A stretch of 35,734 nt of DNA from an uncultured Prevotellaceae bacterium (GTDB lineage: Bacteria; Bacteroidota; Bacteroidia; Bacteroidales; Bacteroidaceae), in the NCBI GenBank assembly GCA_946411565.1, contig CAMKEM010000030.1, forward strand, positions 1 through 35,734. Direction: 5' to 3'. The position numbers and the translations under genes were made by a program. Positions within the stretch are counted from its first letter, which is position 1; every line of letters starts with the position of its first letter. Below are positions 1-8,986 of the stretch, one piece after another. The notes below the pieces were generated by a model. That model worked only from the letters and a program-made list of their open reading frames with translations, made no database searches and was not told the DNA's origin.

Positions 1-79
1 ATAAACAGCTACAAATTCAGAGATGAGAACCCCCTATGAATTATGCAGGTTAAGTAATTTAAGTTTTGAGAGTTCGGAA

Positions 80-320
80 TTGCCTGGAAGGCAATACCAT
101 GAGTAACCCCGTACATACAAGTGTAACGTGGATGTGCGGGGAATTAAGCTCATAATCCTTATACTGCCTGGAGGGCAGTACATTGCGAAAAATCAAGAAT
201 GTAAGCCAATCAAGTACAGCCTTCCAGGCTGGAAGAGAGATAGCTTGTTTCCTATCCGAGGGCATCCTCTCCTTCGTCGAGTATGCACCTCGGTTACTCA
301 TAGTGTTGCCTTCCAGGCAA
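80..320. repeat. six-hairpin REP-like palindrome cluster
   Basis: Six short palindromes lie in mirrored order. Stems with a TGGAA/TGGAG loop are at 80-94 and 163-179, and stems with the complementary TTCCA loop are at 217-231 and 306-320. Two longer stems lie between them: 107-116 with 132-141, and 256-265 with 283-293. The first palindrome equals the reverse complement of the last, so the block is a large imperfect inverted repeat. No credible gene is present; the ORFs across it are low-complexity readings of the palindromes. It resembles REP/BIME-type elements mobilised in trans, but no RAYT transposase is in the window. Confidence 0.65.
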
Positions 321-379
321 TTCTGGACTTCCGAAACTTGAATTAAGTGATATAATTCATAAAATAAATGCCAATCTCA

Positions 380-535
380 TGTCTTAGCACCTCCCTTGTA
401 ATTCCCTTGCAAATCCGTTGCAAATCCCATTTCCCGCCTATTCTTAAGGAACGGTTTAGAAGCGGATTAAAAGCGAAGGACAAGCGAACCTGAAGCGAAG
501 GCATAGCGAAGGATGAACGGACGAAAGGCTTTTGC
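380..535. repeat. pyrimidine-rich then purine-rich intergenic module
   Basis: A pyrimidine-rich stretch with repeats of the type CCCTTGTAA/CCCTTGCAAA (385-435) is followed by a purine-rich stretch with GAAGCGAAGG, TAGCGAAGGATGAACGG and similar words (450-530). The same order is seen at 32650-32785 and 13715-13830. In all three cases an inverted-repeat module built from one short word follows directly. No ORF is supported. Confidence 0.5.
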
Positions 536-562
536 TCAGTTTCACTATACAGAAAAACAGAT

Positions 563-907
563 TTTTTACACCACTCTGCAACTCGTCACCCGTAACGTTG
601 CAACTCACACATAGACAACAGCTTACAGCGGTGATTCATTTTAATTCACTCGTCACCCACTCTTCACCCAAACCTTTGTAAATCACTGATAATATAAGCA
701 TTAGAAGAGAATTTCACTCGTCACCCATTTTTACGGCTTTTAGGGTGACGAGTGAATCAGCTTTGCAACTCACTATCTATCAAAATGATAAGCCACTTGA
801 GGGTGAAGAGTGGGTGACGAGTGAATCAAAATGAATCACCGCTGTAACATCAAGAGGCACAATAATTTGCAGCTCTGAGGGTGACGAGTTGCAGAGTGGT
901 GTAAAAA
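563..907. repeat. 345-bp nested inverted repeat built on CTCGTCACCC
   Basis: Arm 563-591 is the perfect reverse complement of 879-907. Arm 623-669 matches the reverse complement of 801-847 over 47 bp with one mismatch. The centre has a third pair, 712-726 with 743-757. The word CTCGTCACCC recurs on the left half and GGGTGACGAG on the right half, all pointing to the centre near 735. No ORF of note is inside. It could form a long cruciform or hairpin RNA. Its function is not recognised. Confidence 0.85.
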
Positions 908-1007
908 TTCTTTTTTTCTACTCGGTAAAAAAATGCGGTTTCATCGAGGGCCGCTACTGACAACAACAACAAATTATGCGTAATAGACAAATTATAACAT
1001 AGTTTTT

Positions 1008-1038
1008 TTTGCCGTTTGCATATTTTTTGCTATCTTTG
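1008..1038 (+). promoter_or_regulatory. Bacteroidota-type promoter of the Lys/Ala-rich gene
   Basis: TTTG at 1008-1011, a 19-nt spacer and TATCTTTG at 1031-1038 match the Bacteroidota primary sigma consensus. The start codon lies 46 nt after the -7 box. Confidence 0.7.
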
Positions 1039-1083
1039 CGGAAAAATAAAACAATTATCTTAATTACCTAAGAAGAAATCGAT

Positions 1084-1746
1084 ATGACAATAGAAGAATA
1101 TTACAAGACAAACTGGCATCGTGGAAACGAGGTTAAGTTGAATAATGGCAAGGTATATTTAGTAAAAGGAACAAAGGGACATAGAAAATTCCTTTTGCTC
1201 TATTCAGCTGAGTATGACGCCAACTTTGTTGCAGACTACCGCATTATAGACTGCCGTACTTCTGACTATGAGGAGCCAGAAGAGGTGTATCTCGAAAAGA
1301 AGCGCCAGAAGCAAGAGGCTGCCGAGGCTCTGAGGGAAGCCGAGAGACAGGAACGTCTCAAGGCAAAGGAAGAGCGCAAGCGCAGGAATCTTGAGGAGCA
1401 GGAGCGTATTCATCAGGAGGCATTGGCAAGAAAGGCTGCAAAGCGTGCTCTGATGGAAGAGGAGCAGAAGGCTAAGGCAAAGGCCAAGGCAGAGAAAGAT
1501 GCTGCTAAGGCTGAGGAGAAGGCGAAGGCAAAGGCTGAAGCAAAAGCGAAAAAGGCTGCTGCAAAAGCAGAGGCTAAGCCTGTTGCTAAGGCAGAGCCAA
1601 AGCCAGTTGCAAAACCAGTCGCAAAAGCAGAGCCAGTGGCAACTGCTGAACCTGCTTCTGAAGCAACAGGTGAACAGCCAAAGCGTAAGCGCAAGCGTAT
1701 CGGTATTAGTCGCATTGAGAAGGTTCTGGTTAAGTTCACCAAGTAA
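1084..1746 (+). CDS. Lys/Ala/Glu-rich coiled-coil protein, unknown function
   Basis: This 220-residue protein has no recognised enzymatic domain. Residues 1-65 form a compact non-repetitive head (MTIEEYYKTNWHRGNEV...). Residues 65-160 are dense in Arg, Lys, Glu and Ala with heptad-like spacing, consistent with one long charged helix or coiled coil. Residues 160-205 are Ala/Lys/Pro repeats of the type KAEPKPVAKPVAK. A basic tail, KRKRKRIG, precedes the C-terminus. No signal peptide or membrane segment is seen, so it is probably cytoplasmic and, given the basic tail, possibly nucleic-acid associated (inference). A good promoter upstream and an intrinsic terminator downstream make it a monocistronic unit. 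The Lys/Ala-rich part resembles histone-like tails by composition only. Confidence 0.8.
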   Translation: MTIEEYYKTNWHRGNEVKLNNGKVYLVKGTKGHRKFLLLYSAEYDANFVADYRIIDCRTSDYEEPEEVYLEKKRQKQEAAEALREAERQERLKAKEERKRRNLEEQERIHQEALARKAAKRALMEEEQKAKAKAKAEKDAAKAEEKAKAKAEAKAKKAAAKAEAKPVAKAEPKPVAKPVAKAEPVATAEPASEATGEQPKRKRKRIGISRIEKVLVKFTK

Positions 1747-1794
1747 CGATCATATCCGTCACCACGTGTTCCACCTTCGGAACGTGGATAAATG

Positions 1795-1839
1795 TTTCAG
1801 GCTCATCCCCACGAATGTAAGGATGAGCCTGAAATTTTT
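1795..1839 (+). terminator. intrinsic terminator after the Lys/Ala-rich gene
   Basis: A perfect 14-bp stem (1795-1808 with 1821-1834), a 12-nt loop and a following T-run. A smaller stem at 1762-1787 precedes it. Confidence 0.85.
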
Positions 1840-1866
1840 ACTCTATCTGGTGAAAAGATCCTAAGA

Positions 1867-2067
1867 GCCTTGTAAAGGCGATATAACATAGGCGTGGGTG
1901 TAACCCACGTATCACAAGCATTCATACCCCAAGAGCGCCGTAGGTGCGATATAATTTCATATCATATTGAGAAAATGAATTATATCGTCCTTACAGGACT
2001 TTTATTACCGATACGCACTAATAGATAGGGTTGCACCCTATCCTATATTATGCCGTCCTTACAGGAC
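1867..2067. repeat. second six-hairpin REP-like cluster
   Basis: Stems occur at 1867-1879, 1893-1909, 1934-1947, 1987-1999, 2024-2042 and 2055-2067. The small stems are of the GTCCTTACAGGAC or GCCTTGTAAAGGC kind. The longer ones are CGTGGGTGTAACCCACG and GATAGGGTTGCACCCTATC. The arms GATATAATT and AATTATATC enclose the centre (1945-1986), so the block is mirrored like the cluster at 80-320 but with different stem sequences. Elements of this look are common between genes in Bacteroidota. No gene lies in this gap. Confidence 0.7.
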
Positions 2068-2106
2068 TCATAAATGCGATTGGGTAACTATCACCATACA
2101 GATTTC

Positions 2107-2997
<891 letters not shown>

Positions 2998-3105
2998 TTA
3001 ATTTGTTAAGGTAATGTAAAATAACATATTGTAAACGAAATTAAACGCTGCGCTTGGCTACACGAATTATCCATGAATTTATCATGAATTTTTACTTCGT
3101 ATTAA

Positions 3106-3301
3106 TAACGTAAGTTCGACGAATAGTTTTTTGCTGTCGCATAACATTAATTAAGACATTAATGAAACATTAATTGTGACATTAATTAGCCTTACGGCTT
3201 GGATTCTCATAAATTTTTGTCCTAATTAATGTTTTAATTCACGTTTTAATTAATGTTTCAAAGTAAAGCGTAAGCGTTTAATTTTCGTCGAACTAACGTT
3301 A
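3106..3301. repeat. nested inverted repeat built on ACATTAATT
   Basis: The outer arms 3106-3123 and 3284-3301 are 18 bp with one mismatch (core GTTCGACGAA). Inside, ACATTAAT-type words occur four times at 3144-3187, and their complement AATTAATGT/TTTTAATT recurs at 3223-3258. A short CCTTACGG segment is near the centre. The plan is the same as at 563-907 but with another word. The gap 2986-3310 contains no gene. Confidence 0.75.
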
Positions 3302-3310
3302 GCTTTATAA

Positions 3311-4024
3311 TCAGTTAAGCGTGTGCATACTGAGATAGTCGTTCACCACATCCTTGTACGATTCTGATATTGGGATGTAGGTATCTCCGAAGACGAAGCG
3401 GAGACGATCGATGACCTGCACCTTTGTCATGTGAACGATGTATGAACGATGAACACGAAGGAATTCTGGAGTTGGCAGGAAGTCCTCAAGCGTGCGCATA
3501 TTCATAAGGCACATTATAGCTTGCGACTTATCGGCAAGGACGATACGAACATAGTCTTTTACGCCCTCTACATACAGTATATCGTCGAGATTGACACGCA
3601 CGAGCTTATACTCGCTCTTCACATAGATGAAGCGATCTGCAGCGTATGTTGCCTGCTTCTTGGTATCAACGATGCGACGCAAAGCCTTGTCGGCAGCCTT
3701 TAGGAAGTTGTCGTAAGTGATAGGCTTGAGGAGATAGTCAACGGTATTCACCTTGTAGCTGTCGAGGGCATAGCGATCGAAGGCTGTAGTGAATACAATC
3801 AATGTCTCAGGAGGTAGGATGGTAGCAAACTCAAGTCCACTCAGCTCAGGCATCTGTATGTCGAGGAAGAGAAGATCAACAGGTTCACTTCGCAGCGTGC
3901 GTATAGCTTCCACCGCACTATTATATACGCCTACAAGATTCAGAAACGGAGTTCTACTTGCATATCCAGCCAGCATTTCCGCTGCCAGAGGCTCATCATC
4001 GATTATTGCACATTTGATCGTCAT
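3311..4024 (-). CDS. LytTR-family response regulator
   Basis: This is a 237-residue cytoplasmic regulator with an N-terminal receiver domain (about 1-120) and a C-terminal LytTR DNA-binding domain (about 135-235). The receiver has the acidic pair in IIDDEP (7-12), phospho-acceptor Asp55 in LLFLDIQMP, Thr in FTTAF and Lys in LLKPI. The LytTR part shows YVKSEYKLVRV, LYVEGVKDYVRI and FLRVHRSYIVH. The open frame extends 49 codons upstream, but that part is translated repeat DNA, and Met at 4024 begins the conserved receiver. It lies downstream of a LytS-like kinase, 178 bp away with a palindromic element between. The pair closes an exporter operon, so the likely targets are that operon and nearby genes (inference). 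Confidence 0.92.
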   Translation of the reverse strand: MTIKCAIIDDEPLAAEMLAGYASRTPFLNLVGVYNSAVEAIRTLRSEPVDLLFLDIQMPELSGLEFATILPPETLIVFTTAFDRYALDSYKVNTVDYLLKPITYDNFLKAADKALRRIVDTKKQATYAADRFIYVKSEYKLVRVNLDDILYVEGVKDYVRIVLADKSQAIMCLMNMRTLEDFLPTPEFLRVHRSYIVHMTKVQVIDRLRFVFGDTYIPISESYKDVVNDYLSMHTLN

Positions 4025-4040
4025 AAGAATAGAAATTAAC

Positions 4041-4189
4041 GGCCCCTCACCTGCCCTACGGGCATCCTCTCCCCAAGGGGCGAGGGGAAAATTACATTTT
4101 ATTGATTGTATTGAATCCTTTGAGGAATTATTACTAACTTCCCCCTCGCCCCTAGGGGAGAGGGTGTCCATAGGACGGGTGAGGGGCTG
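4041..4189. repeat. paired GC-rich palindromic element
   Basis: Arm 4041-4090 and arm 4139-4189 are near-perfect reverse complements, each with its own small hairpin (CTCCCCAAGGGGCGAG, CGCCCCTAGGGGAG). They are separated by about 48 bp of AT-rich DNA. Close relatives are at 5267-5428 and 25421-25562. It lies between co-directional genes and may modulate mRNA decay or read-through, as BIMEs do. Confidence 0.85.
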
Positions 4190-4202
4190 TTTGTAGTTCG
4201 TT

Positions 4203-5255
4203 TTATTTCTTTAGCACTATCTCCGAATGGTACAGTCCATCGGTTTCACTAACACCATGAGTCCATGAATATCTGCCTGGATATACGGTGTTCAGGCGTC
4301 GCTCCACTTGTTGTAAGCCTATTCCGTGTCCGCTGCGGTCATTACTTGTCTTTGGGTAGTTAGTATTCACTATCTCACACCTTATCTCTGCTTCTGTAGC
4401 AGCCAGTTTGATGGAGATTGAACTTGGCTCTGTGCTGCTCACACCATGCTTGAAGGCATTCTCCACAAGCGAGATGAACAGTAAGGGCGCTACACGCGAC
4501 TTGTCATTCTCAGGAACAACGATCTCCACATTAACCTTCACGTTAGATGCCATGCGGAGCTTCATAAGATCGACATACGAACTAATGAACTTGCATTCAG
4601 AAGAGAATTCCACCATATCCTGCTGATTGTCGTAGAGCATGTGGCGAAGCAACTCCGAGAGTTGTATGATAGCCTGCTGTGCCCTGTCAGAGCTTATAGC
4701 CGTGAGCGCATAGATGTTGTTAAGCGTATTGAGCAGGAAATGAGGAGAGATCTGCGAACGCAATCCCTTCAGTTCTGCATCACGTCTTGCCACCTCAGTT
4801 TCCTGTCGCTCATGCTCAAGGCGATGCGCATGGCTCGTCATTCTAAGGCTATATGCCACAAGCACCACAAAGATGAAGTTGAGGGCATCGCGGACGAAGG
4901 CAAAAAAGAAGAACAGCCGATTGAAATGTCGCTCTGGATGTGGCTCTCTTTCATGTATATGAAAATGGGTTGGCGAAACGCTGAACTCATATCCCCTGAC
5001 CAACGCCACGAGCACACATGCCGTAATCACCATTATCACATTGACATGGAATACACTAAGCTTGAACTGCCCTGCAATACATCTCGGAACTACCCATAGA
5101 TAGTTAAGATAGAAGAGGACAACCATCATGAATGGCATACAACTCCTGAACAGATATCGTTCAAGGGTTATCTCCTCATCAGGTCCTACGAACATGATGG
5201 GGAATAGCATCCATGCAAGTACTGCAATGGGGTGGATGATTGTGGAGATTTTCAT
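4203..5255 (-). CDS. LytS/YehU-type sensor histidine kinase
   Basis: The 350-residue inner-membrane kinase has four predicted hydrophobic segments in the first 140 residues (about 8-24, 38-55, 70-88, 113-137). It has no recognisable periplasmic sensor domain. The cytoplasmic part has the His_kinase (PF06580-type) signature SPHFLLNTLNN with phospho-acceptor His172, the N-box VENAFKHG (264-271) and the G-box GHGIGLQQV (309-317). It would phosphorylate the LytTR regulator encoded just downstream. The stimulus may be detected in the membrane or come from the exporter proteins of the same operon (inference). Confidence 0.92.
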   Translation of the reverse strand: MKISTIIHPIAVLAWMLFPIMFVGPDEEITLERYLFRSCMPFMMVVLFYLNYLWVVPRCIAGQFKLSVFHVNVIMVITACVLVALVRGYEFSVSPTHFHIHEREPHPERHFNRLFFFFAFVRDALNFIFVVLVAYSLRMTSHAHRLEHERQETEVARRDAELKGLRSQISPHFLLNTLNNIYALTAISSDRAQQAIIQLSELLRHMLYDNQQDMVEFSSECKFISSYVDLMKLRMASNVKVNVEIVVPENDKSRVAPLLFISLVENAFKHGVSSTEPSSISIKLAATEAEIRCEIVNTNYPKTSNDRSGHGIGLQQVERRLNTVYPGRYSWTHGVSETDGLYHSEIVLKK

Positions 5256-5266
5256 AGATGCCCAAA

Positions 5267-5428
5267 CGGCCCCTCACCTGCCCTACGGGCATCCTCTCCC
5301 CAAGGGGCGAGGAAGGAGTTACCTTTGTTCGCGAAAGGCCTTATTTTAAAATTTTTATTGATAGAAAAACGTAACTTTCCCCTCGCCCCTCGGGGAGAGG
5401 GTGTCACAAAGTGACGGGTGAGGGGCCG
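5267..5428. repeat. paired GC-rich palindromic element
   Basis: Arms 5267-5322 and 5371-5428 are near-perfect reverse complements of the same family as 4041-4189. It occupies the whole gap between the permease and kinase genes, ending 4 bp from the permease stop codon. Confidence 0.85.
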
Positions 5429-5432
5429 TTAC

Positions 5433-6659
5433 TTATTCATACCTAATCGCCTCAATAGGATCCATGCGTGCTGCCTTTCGTGCAGGGAAGTAACCGAAGC
5501 CGACACCGATAAGAGTACATACGATGAAGCTGACGGTGATACTCCAACCCGGAACACTTGTAGGAAGATGGAACAGGAACGATGCGAGTGAGGCGATAAG
5601 TTCACCGAGAACAATGCCTATCAAACCGCCCGTGACCGATATTATTATCGACTCAATGAGGAACTGGTTACTGATGTCAATGCCTCGTGCACCAACAGCC
5701 ATTCGAAGACCGATTTCCTTTGTTCGCTCGGTTACAGATACCAGCATGATGTTCATGATACCGATACCAGCCACGAGGAGCGAGAAGGCTGCAGCCACTA
5801 CAAGGATAATGGTTACGGTATCCATAGTAGAAGACATTGTATCCATCATCTCCTGTTGTGAACGGATGGTGAAATCATCAGCCTCACCAGAATCAGCCTT
5901 AATCTTATGAGTGTTACGAAGAATCTCCGTAAGCTCGTCGATAGCCTGATCAGTCATTTCCTCTGTTATAGCAGAACAGTTGATTGTGGAGAAATAGGTC
6001 TGGGCAGCAATACGCTTCATAACAGTAGTGTAAGGAGCAACGATCACATTATCCTGATCCATACCCCAGCTATTATATCCCTTTGCCTTCAGCACACCAC
6101 ACACACGGAATGGAATGCTCTTGAAACGTATGGTCTTACCAACAGGATCTGCACCATCAGGGAAGAGGTCATCAGCGATAGTCTTACCGATAAGACATAC
6201 CTTAGCACTCTTATGCACATCATCCTCTGTGAAAGCTACACCTTGCTCTACATCCCACTGCTTGATGTCGAGATAGTCGAGCGACTCGCCATAGATAGTA
6301 GCATTAGTGTTATTGGCACCATAGATAGCCTGACCACTTGATGTGACCTCTGGCGATACGTAGGTAACATATTTCTTCTCGCTAATAATAGCCTCGTAGT
6401 CAGCCACCTTCAGAGTCTGCATAGCTGATGGATCCTGCCTTACGCCACCCATCATATCAGCACCCGGACGTATCATGATTACGTTGGTACCCATCTGCGA
6501 GATGTTCTTGCGGATGCTCTCTTTCGATCCTTGACCAATAGCCATCATCACAATCACCGCTGCAACACCGATGATGATGCCGAGCATTGAAAGGAATGAA
6601 CGGAAAGCATTATTGGCTATGGCACGAAGCGCAACCTTGAATAAGTTTATTATGCTCAT
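5433..6659 (-). CDS. MacB-like ABC transporter permease
   Basis: The 408-residue inner-membrane protein has the MacB/FtsX layout: an N-terminal membrane helix (about 18-42, SFLSMLGIIIGVAAVIVMMA), a large periplasmic domain (about 45-280) and three C-terminal helices (about 278-305, 333-358, 370-395). The FtsX core includes VSVTERTKEIGLRMAVGA and a C-terminal PARKAARMDPIEAIRYE, both typical of the family. In E. coli MacB the ATPase and permease are fused; here the ATPase is the separate gene upstream. With the adaptor and TolC protein of the same operon it would form a tripartite mechanotransmission pump that exports periplasmic peptides, lipoproteins, toxins or macrolides. The cargo is not shown by the sequence. 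Confidence 0.94.
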   Translation of the reverse strand: MSIINLFKVALRAIANNAFRSFLSMLGIIIGVAAVIVMMAIGQGSKESIRKNISQMGTNVIMIRPGADMMGGVRQDPSAMQTLKVADYEAIISEKKYVTYVSPEVTSSGQAIYGANNTNATIYGESLDYLDIKQWDVEQGVAFTEDDVHKSAKVCLIGKTIADDLFPDGADPVGKTIRFKSIPFRVCGVLKAKGYNSWGMDQDNVIVAPYTTVMKRIAAQTYFSTINCSAITEEMTDQAIDELTEILRNTHKIKADSGEADDFTIRSQQEMMDTMSSTMDTVTIILVVAAAFSLLVAGIGIMNIMLVSVTERTKEIGLRMAVGARGIDISNQFLIESIIISVTGGLIGIVLGELIASLASFLFHLPTSVPGWSITVSFIVCTLIGVGFGYFPARKAARMDPIEAIRYE

Positions 6660-6663
6660 ATTC

Positions 6664-6755
6664 TTTAAAGTTTAGAGTTGAGTGTTTAGGGGTCAGAGAT
6701 TTGAGGTTAGGGTAACTCAAATTCTTCACTATTCACTTTTCACTAATCACTCAAA
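6664..6755. repeat. 7-nt-period spacer repeat
   Basis: The gap between the ATPase and permease genes contains CACTATT, CACTTTT, CACTAAT and CACTCAA in tandem (6727-6754), preceded by G-rich opposite-orientation words such as GAGTGTTTAGG and GAGATTTGAGG (6676-6716). Period 7 with substitutions recurs in several other gaps of this window. Confidence 0.55.
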
Positions 6756-6756
6756 A

Positions 6757-7527
6757 TTAATCATCTTGTGGCTTTGGCAACTGTGCAAGTGCTTCCTTTG
6801 CAGAGAGAATATTAGTATTGATAACATCCTCACGGATCTTGCCATCGCGCAACATGATATTACGACTTGAGTACTGCGCAATCTCAGGGTTGTGCGTAAC
6901 GAAGATGATAGTACGGCCCTCAGCATGTAACTGCTGGAACAGGACAAGCATTTCGAAAGAAGTACGGGTATCAAGGTTTCCCGTAGCCTCATCGGCAAGA
7001 ATTACGGCTGGATTATTAACCAATGCACGTGCAATAGCCACACGCTGCATCTGACCACCAGACATCTGATTTGACTTGTGCATAAGACGCTCGCCAAGCC
7101 CTACCCTTTCCAATGCCTCTATTGCAGCCTTGCGACGCTCAGAAGCAGAGTAGTTCTTATTATACATAAGCGGCAGTTCCACATTCTCCACCGCTGTTGT
7201 CTTGGCAAGGAGGTTATAGTTCTGGAACACGAAACCGATCTTACGGTTTCTCAGTACGGCACGCTGTCTGCGCTTCATTGTGCGGACACTAACGCCATCA
7301 AGATAGTATTCGCCAGAGGTAGGAGTGTCGAGGCAACCTAACTGATTGAGCAGCGTTGACTTACCCGAACCAGAAGTACCCATGATGGTGACAAACTCAC
7401 CCTCGTATATCTTGAATGATATTCCTCGGAGTGCGTGAACGGTCTCTGAACCAACGATGAAGTCTCGCTTCACGTTATCCAGCTCAATGACGACACGACG
7501 ATCAGGATTCTGTATTTTATCTTCCAT
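6757..7527 (-). CDS. MacB/LolD-type ABC transporter ATPase
   Basis: A 256-residue ATPase with a complete nucleotide-binding domain: Walker A GTSGSGKST (50-58), Q-loop in GFVFQNYNLL (98-107), signature MSGGQMQRVAIARAL (155-169), Walker B VILADEATGNLD (175-186) and H-loop His212 in FVTHNPE. Family members power MacB/LolCDE-type permeases, and the next gene downstream is such a permease. It follows the adaptor gene after a palindromic element. Confidence 0.95.
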   Translation of the reverse strand: MEDKIQNPDRRVVIELDNVKRDFIVGSETVHALRGISFKIYEGEFVTIMGTSGSGKSTLLNQLGCLDTPTSGEYYLDGVSVRTMKRRQRAVLRNRKIGFVFQNYNLLAKTTAVENVELPLMYNKNYSASERRKAAIEALERVGLGERLMHKSNQMSGGQMQRVAIARALVNNPAVILADEATGNLDTRTSFEMLVLFQQLHAEGRTIIFVTHNPEIAQYSSRNIMLRDGKIREDVINTNILSAKEALAQLPKPQDD

Positions 7528-7541
7528 AAGAAAAAAATTAT

Positions 7542-7675
7542 AGCCCCTTACCCCTACCCTTCCCCCGCCCGGGGGAAGGGAGTAGTTACGCTTTCTCGCT
7601 ATGGGATGGGCTTTTATGATTCATTAATATATTACTCCCTTCCCCCGAGCGGGGGAAGGGCTGGGGGTAGGGGCT
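7542..7675. repeat. paired GC-rich palindromic element, second subfamily
   Basis: Arm 7542-7584 is nearly the reverse complement of 7633-7675, each with an inner CTTCCCCCG...CGGGGGAAGG hairpin. It fills the gap and ends one base before the adaptor stop codon (7677-7679). The sequence differs from the elements at 4041 and 5267, but the layout is the same. Confidence 0.85.
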
Positions 7676-7676
7676 G

Positions 7677-8861
7677 CTACTTTCCTGCCGCCCCAGCCTT
7701 CTTTCTTCCTGGAGGGCCTGGCATGAATGGATTGCTATTTCCCTGATCACCAGACATCATAGCAGGCATACCAGAAGAGAAACCGATGATGACTTCCTTA
7801 CCAGCACCTATGCCTTCGGTAATCTCAGTAAGAGCCCCATTGCTGATACCAGTCTTAACGGCAATAGCCTGAAGATCCTTACCATTCTTAACCCATACCT
7901 TGGTCTTTGAATCGCAATCTACAATCTTGCCCTCTGGCTCAAGCATAGCCTCGAATGGAGCAAAACGAAGGGCTGCAACAGGAACAGCAAGCACGTTTGG
8001 CTTCTCCTGAGTGATGATCTTAACGTTAGCTGTGAGTCCTGGCTTGAGCTTGAGATCTGAGTTTGGAGCAGAGATTACAACCTCATAGGTCACAACGTTG
8101 TTGGTTGTAGTAGCCGACTGGCGAACCTGTGTCACCTTACCCTCGAATACATCGTCTGGATAGGCATCCACGGTGAATGTAACACGTGCACCCTGCTTTA
8201 CGTCAGCGATGTCGGCTTCATCCACATCAGCCACAACCTGCATATTGGTAAGGTCCTGAGCAATGGTGAAGAGCTCTGGGGTATTGAAACTTGCAGCCAC
8301 GGTCTGACCTTCCTCTACAGACTTGCTAAGTACCACACCATCGATAGGAGATGTGATAGTGGCATAGCTGAGGTTAGTCTGTGCCTTCTGCACACTTTCC
8401 TTTGCAGTTGTAACGCTCTCCTGAGCCTGAAGATATGCGAGCCTTGCATTCTCAAAGTCATCGGCAGAAACAAGTCCCTTGTCAAAGAGTGTCTTATAAC
8501 GGTCGAAATTAGACTTCTGATAAGCCAGTTTGCTTTCAGCAGAAGAGAGGTTTGCCTTCTGTGTTGAAAGTTCAGAGATAAGGTTTGTCTTATCAAGTTC
8601 GGCAATTACCTGTCCTTTCTTTACCACACTATTATAGTCAACGTACAGATGGCTAACGATACCACTCACCTGAGTACCTACAGTTACGCTTGTAACAGGC
8701 TCGATAGTACCAGTAGCAGTAATACTGCTTGATATAGTGGTGTTTACGATTGTAGCTGTCTCAAAACTTACCTTTTTCTCCTTCTTTCCAGAGAAGAAGA
8801 AACCAGCCAATGCAACCACAGCCACAGCAGCTACACCACCGATGATGATTTTCTTGTTCAT
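7677..8861 (-). CDS. MacA/HlyD-type periplasmic adaptor
   Basis: A 394-residue membrane-fusion protein with an N-terminal anchor helix (about 4-24), a biotinyl-lipoyl-like half (GTQVSGIVSHLYVDYNSVVKKGQVIAELD), an alpha-helical hairpin (about 95-160, rich in Ala, Gln, Ser), the second lipoyl half (ITSPIDGVVLSKSVEEGQTV), a beta-barrel domain and a membrane-proximal domain. The C-terminus is Gly/Pro/Lys-rich (PFMPGPPGRKKAGAAGK). This order is that of MacA. It bridges the inner-membrane ABC permease and the TolC channel. It is the second gene of the operon. Confidence 0.94.
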   Translation of the reverse strand: MNKKIIIGGVAAVAVVALAGFFFSGKKEKKVSFETATIVNTTISSSITATGTIEPVTSVTVGTQVSGIVSHLYVDYNSVVKKGQVIAELDKTNLISELSTQKANLSSAESKLAYQKSNFDRYKTLFDKGLVSADDFENARLAYLQAQESVTTAKESVQKAQTNLSYATITSPIDGVVLSKSVEEGQTVAASFNTPELFTIAQDLTNMQVVADVDEADIADVKQGARVTFTVDAYPDDVFEGKVTQVRQSATTTNNVVTYEVVISAPNSDLKLKPGLTANVKIITQEKPNVLAVPVAALRFAPFEAMLEPEGKIVDCDSKTKVWVKNGKDLQAIAVKTGISNGALTEITEGIGAGKEVIIGFSSGMPAMMSGDQGNSNPFMPGPPGRKKAGAAGK

Positions 8862-8873
8862 ATTTGAAAATTC

Positions 8874-8986
8874 GGCCTCTCCCCCCGCCCTCTCCCGTAG
8901 AGAGGGAGCCGGAGCGCGAAAGGCATGTTTATTATTAATTGTTACCTGTTAATTGAAACCTCCCTTTGGGAGGGCCTGGGTGGGCT
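8874..8986. repeat. GC-rich palindromic element
   Basis: Two hairpin-bearing arms (8874-8909 with CCCTCTCCCGTAGAGAGGG, and 8956-8986 with CCTCCCTTTGGGAGG) flank an AT-rich centre. They are imperfectly complementary to each other. The element occupies the gap between the TolC and adaptor genes. Confidence 0.7.

Noticed and set aside
128..346. Short ORFs on both strands at the left end
   Set aside because: They translate the palindromes (LPGGQY, LPSRQ repeats) and have no other support.
563..907. CRISPR array
   Set aside because: Words are in opposite orientations, without regular direct repeats and unique spacers, and no cas gene is in the window.
4025..4171. 49-residue N-terminal extension of the LytTR regulator
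   Set aside because: It is translated GC-rich repeat DNA; the receiver domain starts at the Met at 4024. The same reasoning trimmed thiC, thiG and the pyrophosphokinase.
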